DNA of 64,000 nucleotides, taken from Zopfochytrium polystomum (Eukaryota; Chytridiomycota; Chytridiomycetes; Chytridiales; Chytridiaceae). The notes below the pieces were generated by a model, which saw nothing but the letters and a program-made list of their open reading frames with translations, ran no database searches and was not told where the DNA came from. Of this stretch, positions 28,231 through 38,244 are shown piece by piece. The stretch's first letter is position 1. Each line of letters opens with the position of its first letter. The DNA lies in NCBI GenBank assembly GCA_025765615.1, contig JAIVFJ010000071.1, forward strand, positions 1 to 64,000, read 5' to 3'. The position numbers were made by a program, and so were the translations under genes.

Positions 28231-30542
28231 TTTTTCCCGATCCAACTTGTTTAAGTTATCTCGCACTTTTTCGATTTGCCTTCATCCTTGGGGCACACAC
28301 AGCTCTTGGTCTTCCTTTGTTTGCAACGGACTTTTTATTGGCGAAGCCTTGTGGTCTCGCTTACCCAAAAAATGCTTCACAACACCGACTCACAATAGAG
28401 CCCACTAGCCGCAAATTCACAGGGTCGGCCGTATTATTGGCACTTTGGTGAACTTGAGAGCTCAACAAGACAGCCACACTAGAAATTCACTTGGAGGCGT
28501 TTGCACATAGAAACCAAAGTGTTTGCGTTTTCACTTGCACTTTTCCGGTCAGTAGAATTTTGAAGACACTTGAGCTGGAACTCCCAAGAAGGCGAGATTA
28601 TTGCCTTGGCTGGTGTGGAAGAAGTTTGTATGTTGTACATGTACATGTACTGTACATTGCGCAAGGCTTAGAAAGAGGTCCAAAGCAGAAGTTGCAATCT
28701 ATGGGCGAGTGAGAGCCCATGTGAGCTCAATACAACTACCGTTCAAAGCCGATAAGGATCAAGCTCGTCAAGAGGATTCTAGTTCGCACGCTTTGTACTA
28801 ATTTGCTCTTTTTGGTGCCTGAACCGGTTTGGATTTTGGGCAGACGGAATTTTGGGCCGTGTCTGGCACACGCCCTTGCGCAAAGTGGAAGTGGCACATT
28901 CTCAAATTTGGGGCCCCTGGGCAGTATAAAGGAAGCAGCATATATTGGAACCTCATTGAATGTCTACCCCTCCTCCCAAATCATCTCCTATTCTTCATTT
29001 TCTAGTACGCTACACTGCTAGTAGGTTCGAATTCACATTGCAACCCACCTTCGGACCTTGGGAGAGATCTGGCACTCTACCTCGAGGCCCTCCACAAAAA
29101 CCCCAATCCATTCGAACACTGTCAGTCCTTCTCACTGTGCTGTTGAGTGTGACCGCAGTTTAAAAAAATTCCACCAAGCCAATCACTGCCGACTGCACAG
29201 CTGGGCCAAATAGGTGCTCGCAAGGCGTAAGGTAGGGACTACATGGAGGAAGGAATATCACGCGAAATCTTGCGAAATTCGATCGGTCTGTCGAATAGGG
29301 AGACAGCAGCGCACTTGTTCCTCCGTTTGTTGATTTACATATTTATGTGGGTCAACCGGTTTTTTTCTCGCTGCTTTGTTTTTCGGGACACATGCTGGGA
29401 TTGTCTGTGGGGGCGCAGTCATGTGGGTTGGTTCACACTGCAAAAAAATATTACAGCTACATCAATATCATCAGTGATCACAACACAAATAGGTACAAAT
29501 AGGGATGATAGGAAAGTACTCAGAGTTGTGATGGATTTGGAAGTTGTCAAGGGCGAGAACCGACAAGAGTCCGGAAATGGCAACACGAGTGGAACCTGCT
29601 TATCGTTTACAGCAACAGCCGAAAGACCTTGACATGCCAAGTTTTAAACAAGTTGCTTGCAAGTTTTTTGAAGTTGTTTCAAAGTACGAAACAAGCGGGT
29701 TCAAAGCACTTTCAAAGTTGTTGCACGGTTGGGGGTCAGGCGACCGCCGTACTGCACGACGTCACCGACCTTCGCCGCCGCCCGCGCCCGCCACGCTGTT
29801 CTGCAGTCGCCAGCTGCGCCGTAGCGACCGCCTCCGCATGACCCAGACAATGCGGTGAAAGTCGCTCTCGTCACTCGCTGATGCGAGCCCGTCGCCACCG
29901 CCGCTCGCATCGCGTCCCGCCCGCACAATCGCCTATTGTGGCGCGCATTGCGCCAGCACCTTGGAAGCAGCCGCCGCTGCCGTCGCCGCCTGTGAAGATG
30001 GAGTTCAGCGACGCTTGAGGTGGTGCGGACAGCGGTGGGAGACCAGCAGCTGCAGACAGGAGGCAGGAGGTGGGTGGAAGGCGCAGGCGAGAAGGAAGGG
30101 AGGCGAGGCAGCGGAGGTGGTTTTGGTTGCAGTTACTGTTGGATGGTGGTAGCGTCTGTTGTCCATGATGCGACGGCCAATTGCCACGATGTGCCCTCCC
30201 TGTCACTGCCAACTGCTGCGCGGATTGCTGAGTGTCCCCGATTGCAGTAGACTGCGAGCGAGAGAAGAAAGGCTGAGAACACGAAGCCGCAACGTCAGTA
30301 TTTGATGCTATTTGTCTCCGTCCCCAGCTTATCCATCCATTTTGGCTTGTTGACAACTCCTTGTGATCGATACTGGGCACGCGAGCGGACCCTCGAAGAA
30401 GAGTGCATTAGACTGATTCGAAGTAGCCATACCCTAAAAGAACAACAGCAAACTCCTTCATTTGCTTGTCAGTGCTCCGGTTCGCGTTCTTTGGAGAGAA
30501 AAGTTATTTTTGTTCGACATTCCTGCTTGGACTCTGCCCGAC
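28231..30542. other. 2.3-kb intergenic region, no gene supported
   Basis: Lower GC than the genes. A TATAAA at about 28925 precedes a 67-codon frame at 28960-29163 with a hydrophobic end (LSVLLTVLLSV), too weak to call. A GC-rich patch at 29750-30080 is open in several frames but the translations are low-complexity. The right-hand end must hold the F-box gene promoter. Confidence 0.45.
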
Positions 30543-31995
30543 ATGTCACTCTGCTGCCCGAGCGGCGCTCCGCCGGAGCAGTGTGTGACGCTGCAAACGT
30601 ACGAGGATGCAGGCAAACCTTCCTGCGCGTCTTCCACTAGCACCACTAAGAGCGACCGCATTGACGCGAGCGTCGACCTCTTCTCAACCCTCCCGAACGA
30701 GCTCGTCGGCCGCATCCTCGCCTTCGTCGACGACCATCGTTCCTTCGGGCGGCTCTGCTGCGCCTCCAAATCGTGGTCAACCCGCGCCGCCGCCGACCCG
30801 CACTGGCGCCGCTTGTACCTGTCGCGCTGGCGCATGCCGCGAGTACGAAAGAGCGGCAACGAGGCAACAGACGCACTTGCCGCCGTGAACCCCCCGCCGA
30901 ACGCGCGTCAAGCGACGACCGGCTCACTCGGCAGCCCCGCGAACTACCCGTCACCCACCGCCTGGAAGGCGTTCTACGCGCACCGCTGGTCGCTCCACCG
31001 CCGCTGGCGATCCGGCCAGCCGCCCGTCCTGCGCTGCCTCCCGCTCAGCGCCCTCAACGTGTCCGCAGTGAACAGAGACTGGATCGCCCTGCGCGGGCTC
31101 CAACGCTTGCAGATCGTGAAAAGATCCGACGGCTCCTGCTTGCGCACCCTGCACGACTTGGGTCTACTGAACTACACTGTCGTCGACCCCAACGGCCGCG
31201 GCGTGCTGGTGGCGTCGTACGCCTTTTCGTTCTTCTCAAGAGGTCTGAACCCAGAACCCGCAAAGCTGAAGCTGGTGAACGCGGCGACAGGCCAGTACAG
31301 GCTGCTTCTCCCTTGGCACCAGCCCACTGTCCGTCTCCTTCACTTGACAAAAACGAGAATCCTGGCCGTGTGCTGTATCGGGAAAACAACTGTGTGGGAC
31401 CGGGCGTCGGGGAGATTAATGCACAATTATGAGCCAGAGGATTTCGACGCGGTCGCTGTCGGCGCGCACAGCGACCATGTTGCGATGCTCACTCGTTCCA
31501 GTATGATCAAGCTGTGGAACATTGATACAGGCAGACAAGATACGCTGGCCACACAAGTCGACATTGGTGGCTTGCAAGATGAGAAACTGCCCCTTCTCGA
31601 GTACGATGGCTACCATATTGCGCTCCATTTTCCGACCTCAAAGGTCGTGCGGGTTTGGAGCTCTCAGACAGGCACCCTTTGCAGCGAGATTGATGTTTCC
31701 TTTGAAAGATACCAGGGCATGAGTCTTGATGGAAGCCGGCTCGCAGCCTTGTTCTGTGAAGAAAACAGCGCTGCAAAAGTTCTTGTGTGGGACTTGGAGT
31801 CTGGATTGAAGCTCCACCACATTGAAATTTCAGGATTGCCGCCGTTCCGAGTCACCATGGACAGGTTGTCGGTGATTGCTGCAACGGTAAGAGAATCATG
31901 AATTAAGGAGTTTTCTCGTTGTTAAAATTTATTAGAGAGATTCCTTAAGAATCTGGGACTTCGGCACCGGAACACCTTTCGCAGACGATCTCTGA
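30543..31995 (+). CDS. F-box protein with WD40-like repeats
   Basis: Two exons, 30543-31886 and 31936-31995, 467 residues. The F-box lies at about residues 37-90 (LFSTLPNELVGRILAFVDD.., SWSTRAAADPHWRRLY), the Skp1-binding part of SCF ubiquitin ligases. The rest contains WD-type strands: TTVWDRASGRLMHNYE, IKLWNIDTGRQ, VVRVWSSQTGTLCSEI and VLVWDLESGLKLHH. The frame seems to end at 31901, but GTAAGA at 31887 and TTATTAG ending at 31935 define a 49-nt intron; exon 2 then reads DSLRIWDFGTGTPFADDL, completing one more WD strand. The start at 30543 is preferred over an upstream in-frame ATG. It probably recruits a substrate to SCF (family inference). Confidence 0.85.
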
Positions 31996-32094
31996 CGGAA
32001 CAGCAACGGTTCGCTTCCATTTCTGCGTGGGAACAGTCCAGCTGTCACACTGCGCGGCCTTGACTTGTCACACATCAGACTGCTGCCTCTGATG

Positions 32095-32327
32095 GTTAAC
32101 CCGGGAACGGCGACTTTGACCAAGAACAGAGCATTGCCAAAGACCACGTCGACGGCCCTACCTCTGGTGATTGGCGCGGCTGCCGGTCTGGTCGCCTCCC
32201 TCGCTGCTTAATGATGCAAATTGCGTTCACACACCCCACACACATTCTTTAACAGGCTCAGGTTTACCAATCTCCGCTGTTTTCTTTGTCCTCTCCCTCT
32301 TGCTTGCTACGTAATCCAAATGCCAAC

Positions 32328-32330
<3 letters not shown>
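32095..32330 (+). pseudogene. 3' remnant of a GPI-type surface-protein gene
   Basis: The sequence around 32110-32211 and its downstream flank align with the end and 3' UTR of the gene at 34341-35012. Both share a TLTKN/ATKS..PK segment, GAAAGL(V/I)ASLAA and stop, then a similar ttctccg-ttgttttctt flank and a ..gtaatccaaa..tgcc block. The frame ends at 32209-32211. Everything upstream of the Ser/Thr-rich C-terminal part is missing, so this is the tail of a lost paralogue. Confidence 0.75.

Positions 32331-32331
<1 letters not shown>

Positions 32332-32393
<62 letters not shown>
32332..32393. repeat. (CT)n microsatellite
   Basis: Perfect CT repeat of about 30 units, 165 bp upstream of the GNAT gene. 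Confidence 0.97.
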
Positions 32394-32396
<3 letters not shown>

Positions 32397-32501
32397 TTTA
32401 ACTCGTGAATGAATGAATCATTGGTCCTTATAATCACAATCATGAATCACAGAAAACTGAATCCCTTGTCAACAATCGAGCACACAAAAGGCGGTTTTTT
32501 G

Positions 32502-32532
<31 letters not shown>

Positions 32533-32556
32533 TGCCCAGCCGCCCCGCTGATCACG

Positions 32557-33306
32557 ATGGCAACGTCGTTGCCAACTTTCCTACGCGTCGGCGAGCCGCG
32601 CCGAGACGACCCGAACCCCCATCCCGCCGTCCCACGCGCGGTCCTCGAAGGCCCTCGCATTGCGCTCGAACCACTAACCCTCTCCCACCTCTTCCAAGAC
32701 GGCGGCGGCGACGGCGGCGAAGACCAGCTAGCCCCAACAACAACACCGCTCGCCGCGCGCCTCTTCCAGCTCTCCAGCGTCGACTACGACGCCTTCGCGC
32801 ACATGCCCTTTGGCCCCTTCCCCGACCCGCCCGCCTTCGCCGCCTACTTTCGCATCTACGCCGGCACCAACCCCACCCGCCAGGGTTTCCTCATCCGCGA
32901 CCGAGCCTCCGGCGAATACATAGGCCACATCGGCTACCTCGAGCCGCGCCACGGCGATTTCGCGCGCACAATCGAGATCGGCGCAATCTGGATCGCAAAA
33001 CGGGCGCACGGACAGCGCGTCGCCGCCGAAGCTACTTACTTGCTGCTCGCGTACGCGTTTGACGAGCTCGGGTTCGCGAGGGTCGAGTGGAAGTGCCATC
33101 ACGAGAACGTTGCGAGCAGGAGGACCGCTGAGAGTGTCGGAATGGTGTATGAGGGCACGTTTAGGAAGCACATGTACATGAAGGGACACTGGAGGCACTC
33201 GATCTGGCTCGCCATGGTCGACGACGACTGGCCCGCCGCCGCCGCCAAGGTCGTCGCGCGCTTGAGCGAGGCACCGCCCCTGCGCATCGGTGCTGGGGAG
33301 AACTGA
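32557..33306 (+). CDS. GNAT N-acetyltransferase, RimJ/RimL-like
   Basis: Single exon, 249 residues. An A/PRAVLEGPRIALEPLTLSHLF opening is the typical start of the acetyltransferase_3 subfamily. It is followed by GFLIRDRASGEYIGHIGYLE, ARTIEIGAIWIAKRAHGQRVAAEATYLLLAYAFDELG (acetyl-CoA-binding motif A with the helix after it), RVEWKCHHENVASRRTAESVGM and YEGTFRKHMYMKGHWRHSIWLAM, the strongly conserved C-terminal strands. Such enzymes acetylate protein N-termini or small amines from acetyl-CoA; the substrate here is unknown. A 23-base T run at about 32511-32533 precedes the ATG. A truncated copy lies at 36890-37140. Confidence 0.93.
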   Translation: MATSLPTFLRVGEPRRDDPNPHPAVPRAVLEGPRIALEPLTLSHLFQDGGGDGGEDQLAPTTTPLAARLFQLSSVDYDAFAHMPFGPFPDPPAFAAYFRIYAGTNPTRQGFLIRDRASGEYIGHIGYLEPRHGDFARTIEIGAIWIAKRAHGQRVAAEATYLLLAYAFDELGFARVEWKCHHENVASRRTAESVGMVYEGTFRKHMYMKGHWRHSIWLAMVDDDWPAAAAKVVARLSEAPPLRIGAGEN

Positions 33307-33461
33307 GCGATTGTATGACGTCGAGGGAAGGAGTTTTCTTGTTGTCGTTGCTGCTGTTGTTCTCGTCCCCTCGCTCTTTGGAGTGATTAAATTAGTCGAG
33401 TACTCATACAATACATTAAGGTTCGAATGAGGCATTCATCGCCTTGTCGTTTGCTGCCTTC

Positions 33462-33716
33462 CTAACCTCCGCAAACGTTCATCCACGCATCGTCAGCAGC
33501 AGACGAAGAGAATAGAAAAGCAAGAAATGGGGGCTTCGGCAGTAACACCCAACACAAAGAGACTATACCGGGCACCCCCGCCCCGACCCCGACCTGCGTT
33601 CCGCCCACGAACGGCCCGCCCGTCGGTCTGCCCACCATCTTCCCAAAGGTGACCCGTCCGTCCTGATTAATGAACCGCCCGGCCAACAACTGTTTGACGG
33701 AAGTCTTTGACACCAT
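33462..33716 (-). CDS. Possible small Gly-rich hypothetical protein
   Basis: An 84-codon frame reads NQDGRVTFGKMVGRPTGGPF and then a Gly/Val-rich segment, which looks more protein-like than the surrounding noise. A GTATAG near codon 58 could be a splice donor, so the real end may differ. No family is recognised; it may be spurious. Confidence 0.22.
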   Translation of the reverse strand: MVSKTSVKQLLAGRFINQDGRVTFGKMVGRPTGGPFVGGTQVGVGAGVPGIVSLCWVLLPKPPFLAFLFSSSAADDAWMNVCGG

Positions 33717-33719
33717 CTT

Positions 33720-34240
33720 TATCTGTTGTCGTTGCGCTGAAATCCAAGCATTTCCCTATTCTCTTTTGCCCCCAACCTTTGAACTTGTTTGGTGACCTCT
33801 TCAGCCCACAGCATAAAATGCCCAAGTATGCACAGAGAAAGGCAAGGTGCAAGATTCCAGACTGACACAGCTCCCCTATACAACCCCATAAAAACGAGAA
33901 AAAAAAAAAGACGATAAAGGCTGACTTTATTTTCCCTTCCTACTCGGACCAGCGTAGAGCTGGTTTCTCCACTTCATTTTTCTCCAGTTTACGATCCCCG
34001 AACCCATCCCGATTCCCAGCCAACCACACACAGGAGCTCTTTTTTGATATCCTGTGAAAATAAGAAATAAAGTGAAAAATTCGGTCAAGCCGTGGTCTTT
34101 CCCGAGCCAAGCTGGGTTTGGCGAAAATTTTTTTTTTCTTCCTTCTTTCTTTGGCGCAGCCAATGTTGGAGAGACACTTGGAGAGACATCGCCAGCCACA
34201 AATGGAAGATGTCTGATGAGGACAGACACTTTCGCGCACG
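33720..34240. other. Intergenic DNA upstream of the GPI-type gene
   Basis: AT-richer DNA with A and T runs (33899-33910, 34129-34137). No gene seen. Confidence 0.5.
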
Positions 34241-34246
34241 TATAAA
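34241..34246 (+). promoter_or_regulatory. TATA box candidate for the GPI-type gene
   Basis: TATAAA 95 bp upstream of the ATG at 34341, followed by a pyrimidine- and CA-rich leader. Confidence 0.45.
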
Positions 34247-34340
34247 TTAGCCCAGTCCAGTCAATGAAAATCAACCACTCCCAAACACATTCACCGGCTC
34301 TTCTCCTTCACCTTCCTCAAACACTCCAATACTCGCAAAA

Positions 34341-35012
34341 ATGAACGCGACCTTCACCGACCTCACCCGCCACTTCCGCTCCGCCGCCTCCGGCGCGACC
34401 CTCAACTTCTACGCCTACTCCAGCTCCTCCTGCACCGACTCCTCCCTCGACCTTCTCGCGCACTTTGTCGGCCAACCCACCTGCAGTAACTACCCCTGCA
34501 CGCGCCAGAACTACGGCCCATACGTCTCCACCGACTGCGCCGACGGCAACTTCGACTCCATCGCGGCCCAGCGCTTCGGCTCCTCCAGCTACGTCGCCGT
34601 CGCCGGCTACGACACCTCCTGCACCCTCGCGGGCTCTTTCTACATCCGCGCTGACGGCGGCTGCTACACCTCCGGCAACAAGGACACCGACTCGGGGTTC
34701 GTCGCCACCATCAACGGGAACCTCGCAACCGTCAAGGTGTACACGAACCCGACGTGCTCCGGGGACCCAAAGGTCTCGATCGACTCGACTACCCCGCTCG
34801 ACTGCAAGGGCACCGGCCTCGTCATCTCCGCCGCGTCGAATAAAGGTTCACCCCTCCCCACCGGATCGGCTGCTGCTCCCACAGGCACAGGCTCAAGCGC
34901 CTCCCCTTCGTCGACGGCGACCAAGAGCGGGGCGTCGCCAAAGGTCAATTCGGCGGTCCTGATTGTGCTTGTCGGCGCGGCTGCCGGTCTGATCGCGTCC
35001 CTTGCTGCTTAA
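34341..35012 (+). CDS. Cysteine-containing GPI-anchor-type surface protein
   Basis: 223 residues. The body contains eight well-spaced cysteines (SSSCTD, PTCSNYPC, TDCADG, TSCTLAG, GGCYTSG, PTCSGD, LDCKG) and many Tyr/Ser/Asn residues, as in small secreted proteins of early fungi. The C-terminal third is a Ser/Thr/Gly/Pro stalk followed by a hydrophobic end (AVLIVLVGAAAGLIASLAA), the layout of a GPI-attachment signal. A cleavable N-terminal signal peptide is not obvious after this ATG, which is odd; an upstream exon may be missing. A 3' remnant of a paralogue lies at 32095-32330. The surface role is inferred. Confidence 0.75.
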   Translation: MNATFTDLTRHFRSAASGATLNFYAYSSSSCTDSSLDLLAHFVGQPTCSNYPCTRQNYGPYVSTDCADGNFDSIAAQRFGSSSYVAVAGYDTSCTLAGSFYIRADGGCYTSGNKDTDSGFVATINGNLATVKVYTNPTCSGDPKVSIDSTTPLDCKGTGLVISAASNKGSPLPTGSAAAPTGTGSSASPSSTATKSGASPKVNSAVLIVLVGAAAGLIASLAA

Positions 35013-35990
35013 TCACTCGTTGAAGATGATCACATCGCGTTCACAGCCACCCCACCAGTCTATAAAAAATTTCCCATTCTCCGTTGTTTTCTTCTCTCCC
35101 TCTCTTTCTCTAAGTGTGTTTCCTTTACGACTCTTCTAGCTTGCTTAACTTTGTAATCCAAAAATGCCTTCACTTTGCGGTACGAAAGCATGTTGCTTTC
35201 TCTTGACTCCCACAAAGACCTTTTATGTTGAACGAAGAAAAAAAGAATAAGACGAAAACAACTATTTTCGGTTTCCTTGGAACCAAACAACAATGTGCTT
35301 TGAAGGCTTCAAATTTTTCTTTTTCGTTCCCCCAACAAAGTGCACTCACAATGAGAAAAGATTGATCGTTATAGCGATCTGCGCCGAAGAACTCAGCTGC
35401 AACCCGCAGCACAAACCCACGGAAGTCCCGCGCCCAGCTCGCCGCAATCCCAAGCACATATGAGCAGCTGTTTGCTTGCTCACCATGACGTGTAATCGCG
35501 ACTTACGCACTAATCCTTGAACTGTGTGTGACAAATTTAGTGTGGGATTTTTGTTACGAGGGGCTGTAGGCTCGACGATTTGCTCGTCCTTTTCCCATTT
35601 CTGCCCTCAGGGGTGGACACTCGATTGATCTTCTGGAGAGGTGGCTGCGTTAAGAAGGTCCGGAAGCGCTATGTTTCCGCCGGATGCCGACTGTTTTATG
35701 GACTTGAATTTGAAAGGCAAGCCGACTCCGACAATCCGCCGGTTTGCAAGGATAACCAACAAAATTGAGTTTGTCTCTCTGTCTCTCGTTCTGTTGGTCG
35801 TATCACTTGGCGTCGGAATCTTCTGGTCTTGTTTTCTTATCATTCCGAAGAAGGGCTGATCACGGCCCTCCTCCATAAAACAGCCCTCCCTCCAGCTCCC
35901 CGACAACATTCCTCGCAACCAAGTCATCGCCACGCGATCGCCTCCAACACCCTCCACCTTCATTCTTCAATACACACTCTACAACCAGCA
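35013..35990. other. Intergenic region between GPI-type gene and nitroreductase 2
   Basis: Includes the 3' UTR segment shared with the remnant at 32.2-32.3 kb. A cataaaa about 118 bp before the nitroreductase start is a possible TATA-like element. No gene seen. Confidence 0.5.
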
Positions 35991-36761
35991 ATGGCCTCCA
36001 CCACCCCCTTCCTCGAAGCCGTCAAGATCCGCCGCTCGACGGTGGCCCTCGGCAAATCCACTTCGGTCTCGGACGCCCGCGTCCTCGAGCTCGTGCGCGA
36101 ATCCGTCACCCACGCGCCGTCGTCCTTCTCGCTCGAGTCCTGCCGCACCATCGTCCTGCTCGGCGACGAGCACGAAAAGCTGTGGGACATTGCCCTCCAG
36201 GCCATGAAGGACGCCGGCCTGCCGGACCAGGTCATCCAGACGCAGGCTCCCAAGCTTGCCGCTCATCGCAACGCGCATGGAACGGTGAGTGTGCCTTTTT
36301 GTTTTGTGTCATGGTAGTGTGTTGAATCTCGCTGAAACTATTCCACCCAGATCCTTTTCTTTGAAGACACCTCGGCCGCCGACGCCCTCCCAGCCATGCT
36401 TCAACCCGTCGTCAAGAGCCACCCCGAATGTAAGCTCCCTCCCGTTCGACCGTCTCCTCCGCGAATCTCCTTACACATCTCGCTTCTCTTCCTCCCCACC
36501 CCCCACGCAGGGGCCGAGCACGGCAACGCCATGGCGCAATACGTACTCTGGACCGCGCTCTGCGCCGAGGGCCTCGGCTGCAACCTCCAGCACATCAACC
36601 CGACCGCGGACGCCGCCGTTGCCGCCGCCTGGAACGTCCCCGCCGAGTGGAAGCTCCGCGGGCAGCTCGTCTTTGGCGAGAAGCTCGGCCCACCCCGCGG
36701 CGGCGTCGACAAGAAGTTTAAGCCGATCGAGCCGAGAGTCGTTGTCTACGGCGCAAAGTGA
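35991..36761 (+). CDS. Nitroreductase-family protein, copy 2
   Basis: Three exons, 35991-36284, 36351-36429 and 36511-36761, 207 residues. Exons 1 and 2 have exactly the same lengths as in copy 1 (294 and 79 nt), and intron positions and phases are identical, while the introns are shorter (66 and 81 nt) and unrelated in sequence. Proteins are near-identical in the AEHGNAMAQ.., WNVPAEWKLR and FGEKLGPPRGGVDKKFKPIEPRV blocks; the DDKWPEQV segment is replaced by DAGLPDQV. As an FMN enzyme of the Frm2/Hbn1 type it should have the same activity as copy 1. It sits inside a decayed duplicated block. Confidence 0.93.
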
Positions 36762-36790
36762 AAAGGATACGGGAGAAGGACGGCGGGATA

Positions 36791-36818
<28 letters not shown>
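36791..36818. repeat. Homopolymer of 28 guanines
   Basis: Uninterrupted G run 30 bp after the stop of nitroreductase 2. Length in the assembly may not be exact. Confidence 0.9.
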
Positions 36819-36821
<3 letters not shown>

Positions 36822-36889
36822 TATACTTTGGATAAAACAAACTGCTGCTCCTTTATTTCGTAGCCGGCTGGCACAGACCGATAATTTCT

Positions 36890-37140
36890 TTTCTTGTTTT
36901 TTTTTCCCCCCTGTTGTTCGGGCCCATCCCGCTGACCACGATGGCAACGACAATCATCCTGGATTGACGTACGAGGGCACGTTTAGGAAGCACTTGTATC
37001 ACTGGAGGCACTCGAAGGCACTCGAAGGCACTCGGGCTGGGTCGCTATGCATGGTCGATGACCACTGTCCCACTGCAGTCGCCCAGCGCTTCGGACAGGC
37101 GACACTGTCAGGCGAGCTCACCTCGTCGCGTTTCACCGAA
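36890..37140 (+). pseudogene. Internally deleted GNAT acetyltransferase copy
   Basis: The start region (cgctga-cacgatggcaacg at about 36930-36950) matches the 5' end of the GNAT gene at 32557, then jumps to the gene's last quarter: TYEGTFRKHLYHWRHSK corresponds to VYEGTFRKHMYMKGHWRHS. A 15-nt unit (ggcactcgaaggcac) is repeated in tandem, and MVDDHCPTAVAQRF follows MVDDDWPAAAAKVV. About 570 bp of the gene interior is missing. Confidence 0.85.
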
Positions 37141-37283
37141 CGCATGTGCCGCGCCTGAGAGAGAGCAACAATGGAGATTCCAGGCGAGGTTTCGTTCTTT
37201 CCAATGTCAACGAAGGCGGAGTCCAATGTCTGTCCCTGACTTTTGTGTATGGTCATGGCGTAAGCCAAATGCAGAGGAAGCTG
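37140..37283 (-). pseudogene. PIF1-like/Helitron helicase fragment
   Basis: Minus strand encodes LPLHLAYAMTIHKSQGQTLD followed by FVDIGKNE..PGISIVALSQAR, the late helicase motifs of PIF1-type helicases (usual ..AMTIHKSQG.T.. and ..VALSR.R). The rest of the helicase is absent. It abuts the truncated GNAT copy, so a Helitron-like or other PIF1-bearing element probably inserted or recombined here. Confidence 0.78.
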
Positions 37284-37470
37284 AGTGCGGGACATGTTTC
37301 CGAAACACCAACAAACATTACAAAGACAAGAAAGAAATAGAAAAGTTGGACGACGGCCACATGTGCTCAAGAGTCAAAAAGAACAACAAGAAGTTTCACT
37401 CAAATGAAAGCAACATCACAAGACAGAGTTTACAGGCGTCAAATAATATCTCCAGAGAGAGGGGGCCAAG

Positions 37471-37542
37471 AGGACCCAGCCGGGGTTGATCCGGCGACCT
37501 GTCGATCTGCAGTCGACCGCTCTACCACTGAGCTATAAGTCC
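37471..37542 (-). tRNA. tRNA-Cys (anticodon GCA)
   Basis: Full cloverleaf on the minus strand: acceptor stem GGACTTA pairs with TGGGTCC (with G-T pairs), D-arm GCTCAGTGGTAGAGC, anticodon stem GTCGA/TCGAC around loop CTGCAGA giving anticodon GCA, and T-stem GCCGG/CCGGC. The discriminator base is U73, the identity element of tRNA-Cys. No intron. Confidence 0.95.
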
Positions 37543-38244
37543 CTGTACTACGCTACATAAATAAAAATATTATCTTCCTCACTGTAAATGTGTCCGTTTT
37601 GGGGCAGTTCAGCCTTAAAATGCGTAATTTTCAAATCAAATGTCAGCCTTACTGCATAGATCACATCACACATGCTGCACAATGCAACTTTTGCGTGGTG
37701 TAACGTGCCTGTCTTGGTCAGGCTTTCACAGTCTAACCCCCTGCATCATGCTGGATTCGCAACCAAGGGCGTGCATGCAAGGCGGAGTGTTGGAATATGC
37801 CCCCCATGCAATTATTCAGTGCGAACGAAGAAGAAGAAACAGTTCAGACCAGACTTGTCAGCTGACCTCCGCCAACTTGCCGTGTTCCACCGTTCCACCA
37901 CGCCGCTCGTGCTCGCTCCTTCCGTCGTCGGACCTGAATTTCAACAGGATCCGCTTTTTTGTTTCAGGTTAGTGTTTTTCTGGCTGAGCCAGCCAATTTT
38001 TGATTGCCTGCTTGATCGAAATTGCGCCTGGCGAAGCACACTCAATCTGCGTAAACGCGAAAAATCCAATTTTGGGCTGATTTCTCCGCTTGATTTGAAC
38101 CTTCCGCCGTTCGCCGGGAACCCGCGCAAGTTCCGACCATGCCGGCCCGATCGGACTCGCATGGGGTGTAGGACCGTACATGCTCTAAAGATTCCAACAC
38201 TTTTCGCCTACCACGCAACACTTTTCAAACAGCCACACTCCTCA
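37543..38244. other. Upstream region of family gene 4
   Basis: No gene seen. The family gene 4 frame is open upstream of its MLD start to 37672, but the upstream translation has none of the family's composition, so it is treated as leader or promoter. Confidence 0.5.

Noticed and set aside
29871..30380. 169-codon minus-strand frame upstream of the F-box gene
   Set aside because: Composition is that of GC-rich non-coding DNA, there is no motif, and it overlaps the expected promoter.
15760..35545. Shared aatttagtgtggg string near 15760 and 35537
   Set aside because: Only about 12 bases match and flanks diverge at once; chance cannot be excluded.
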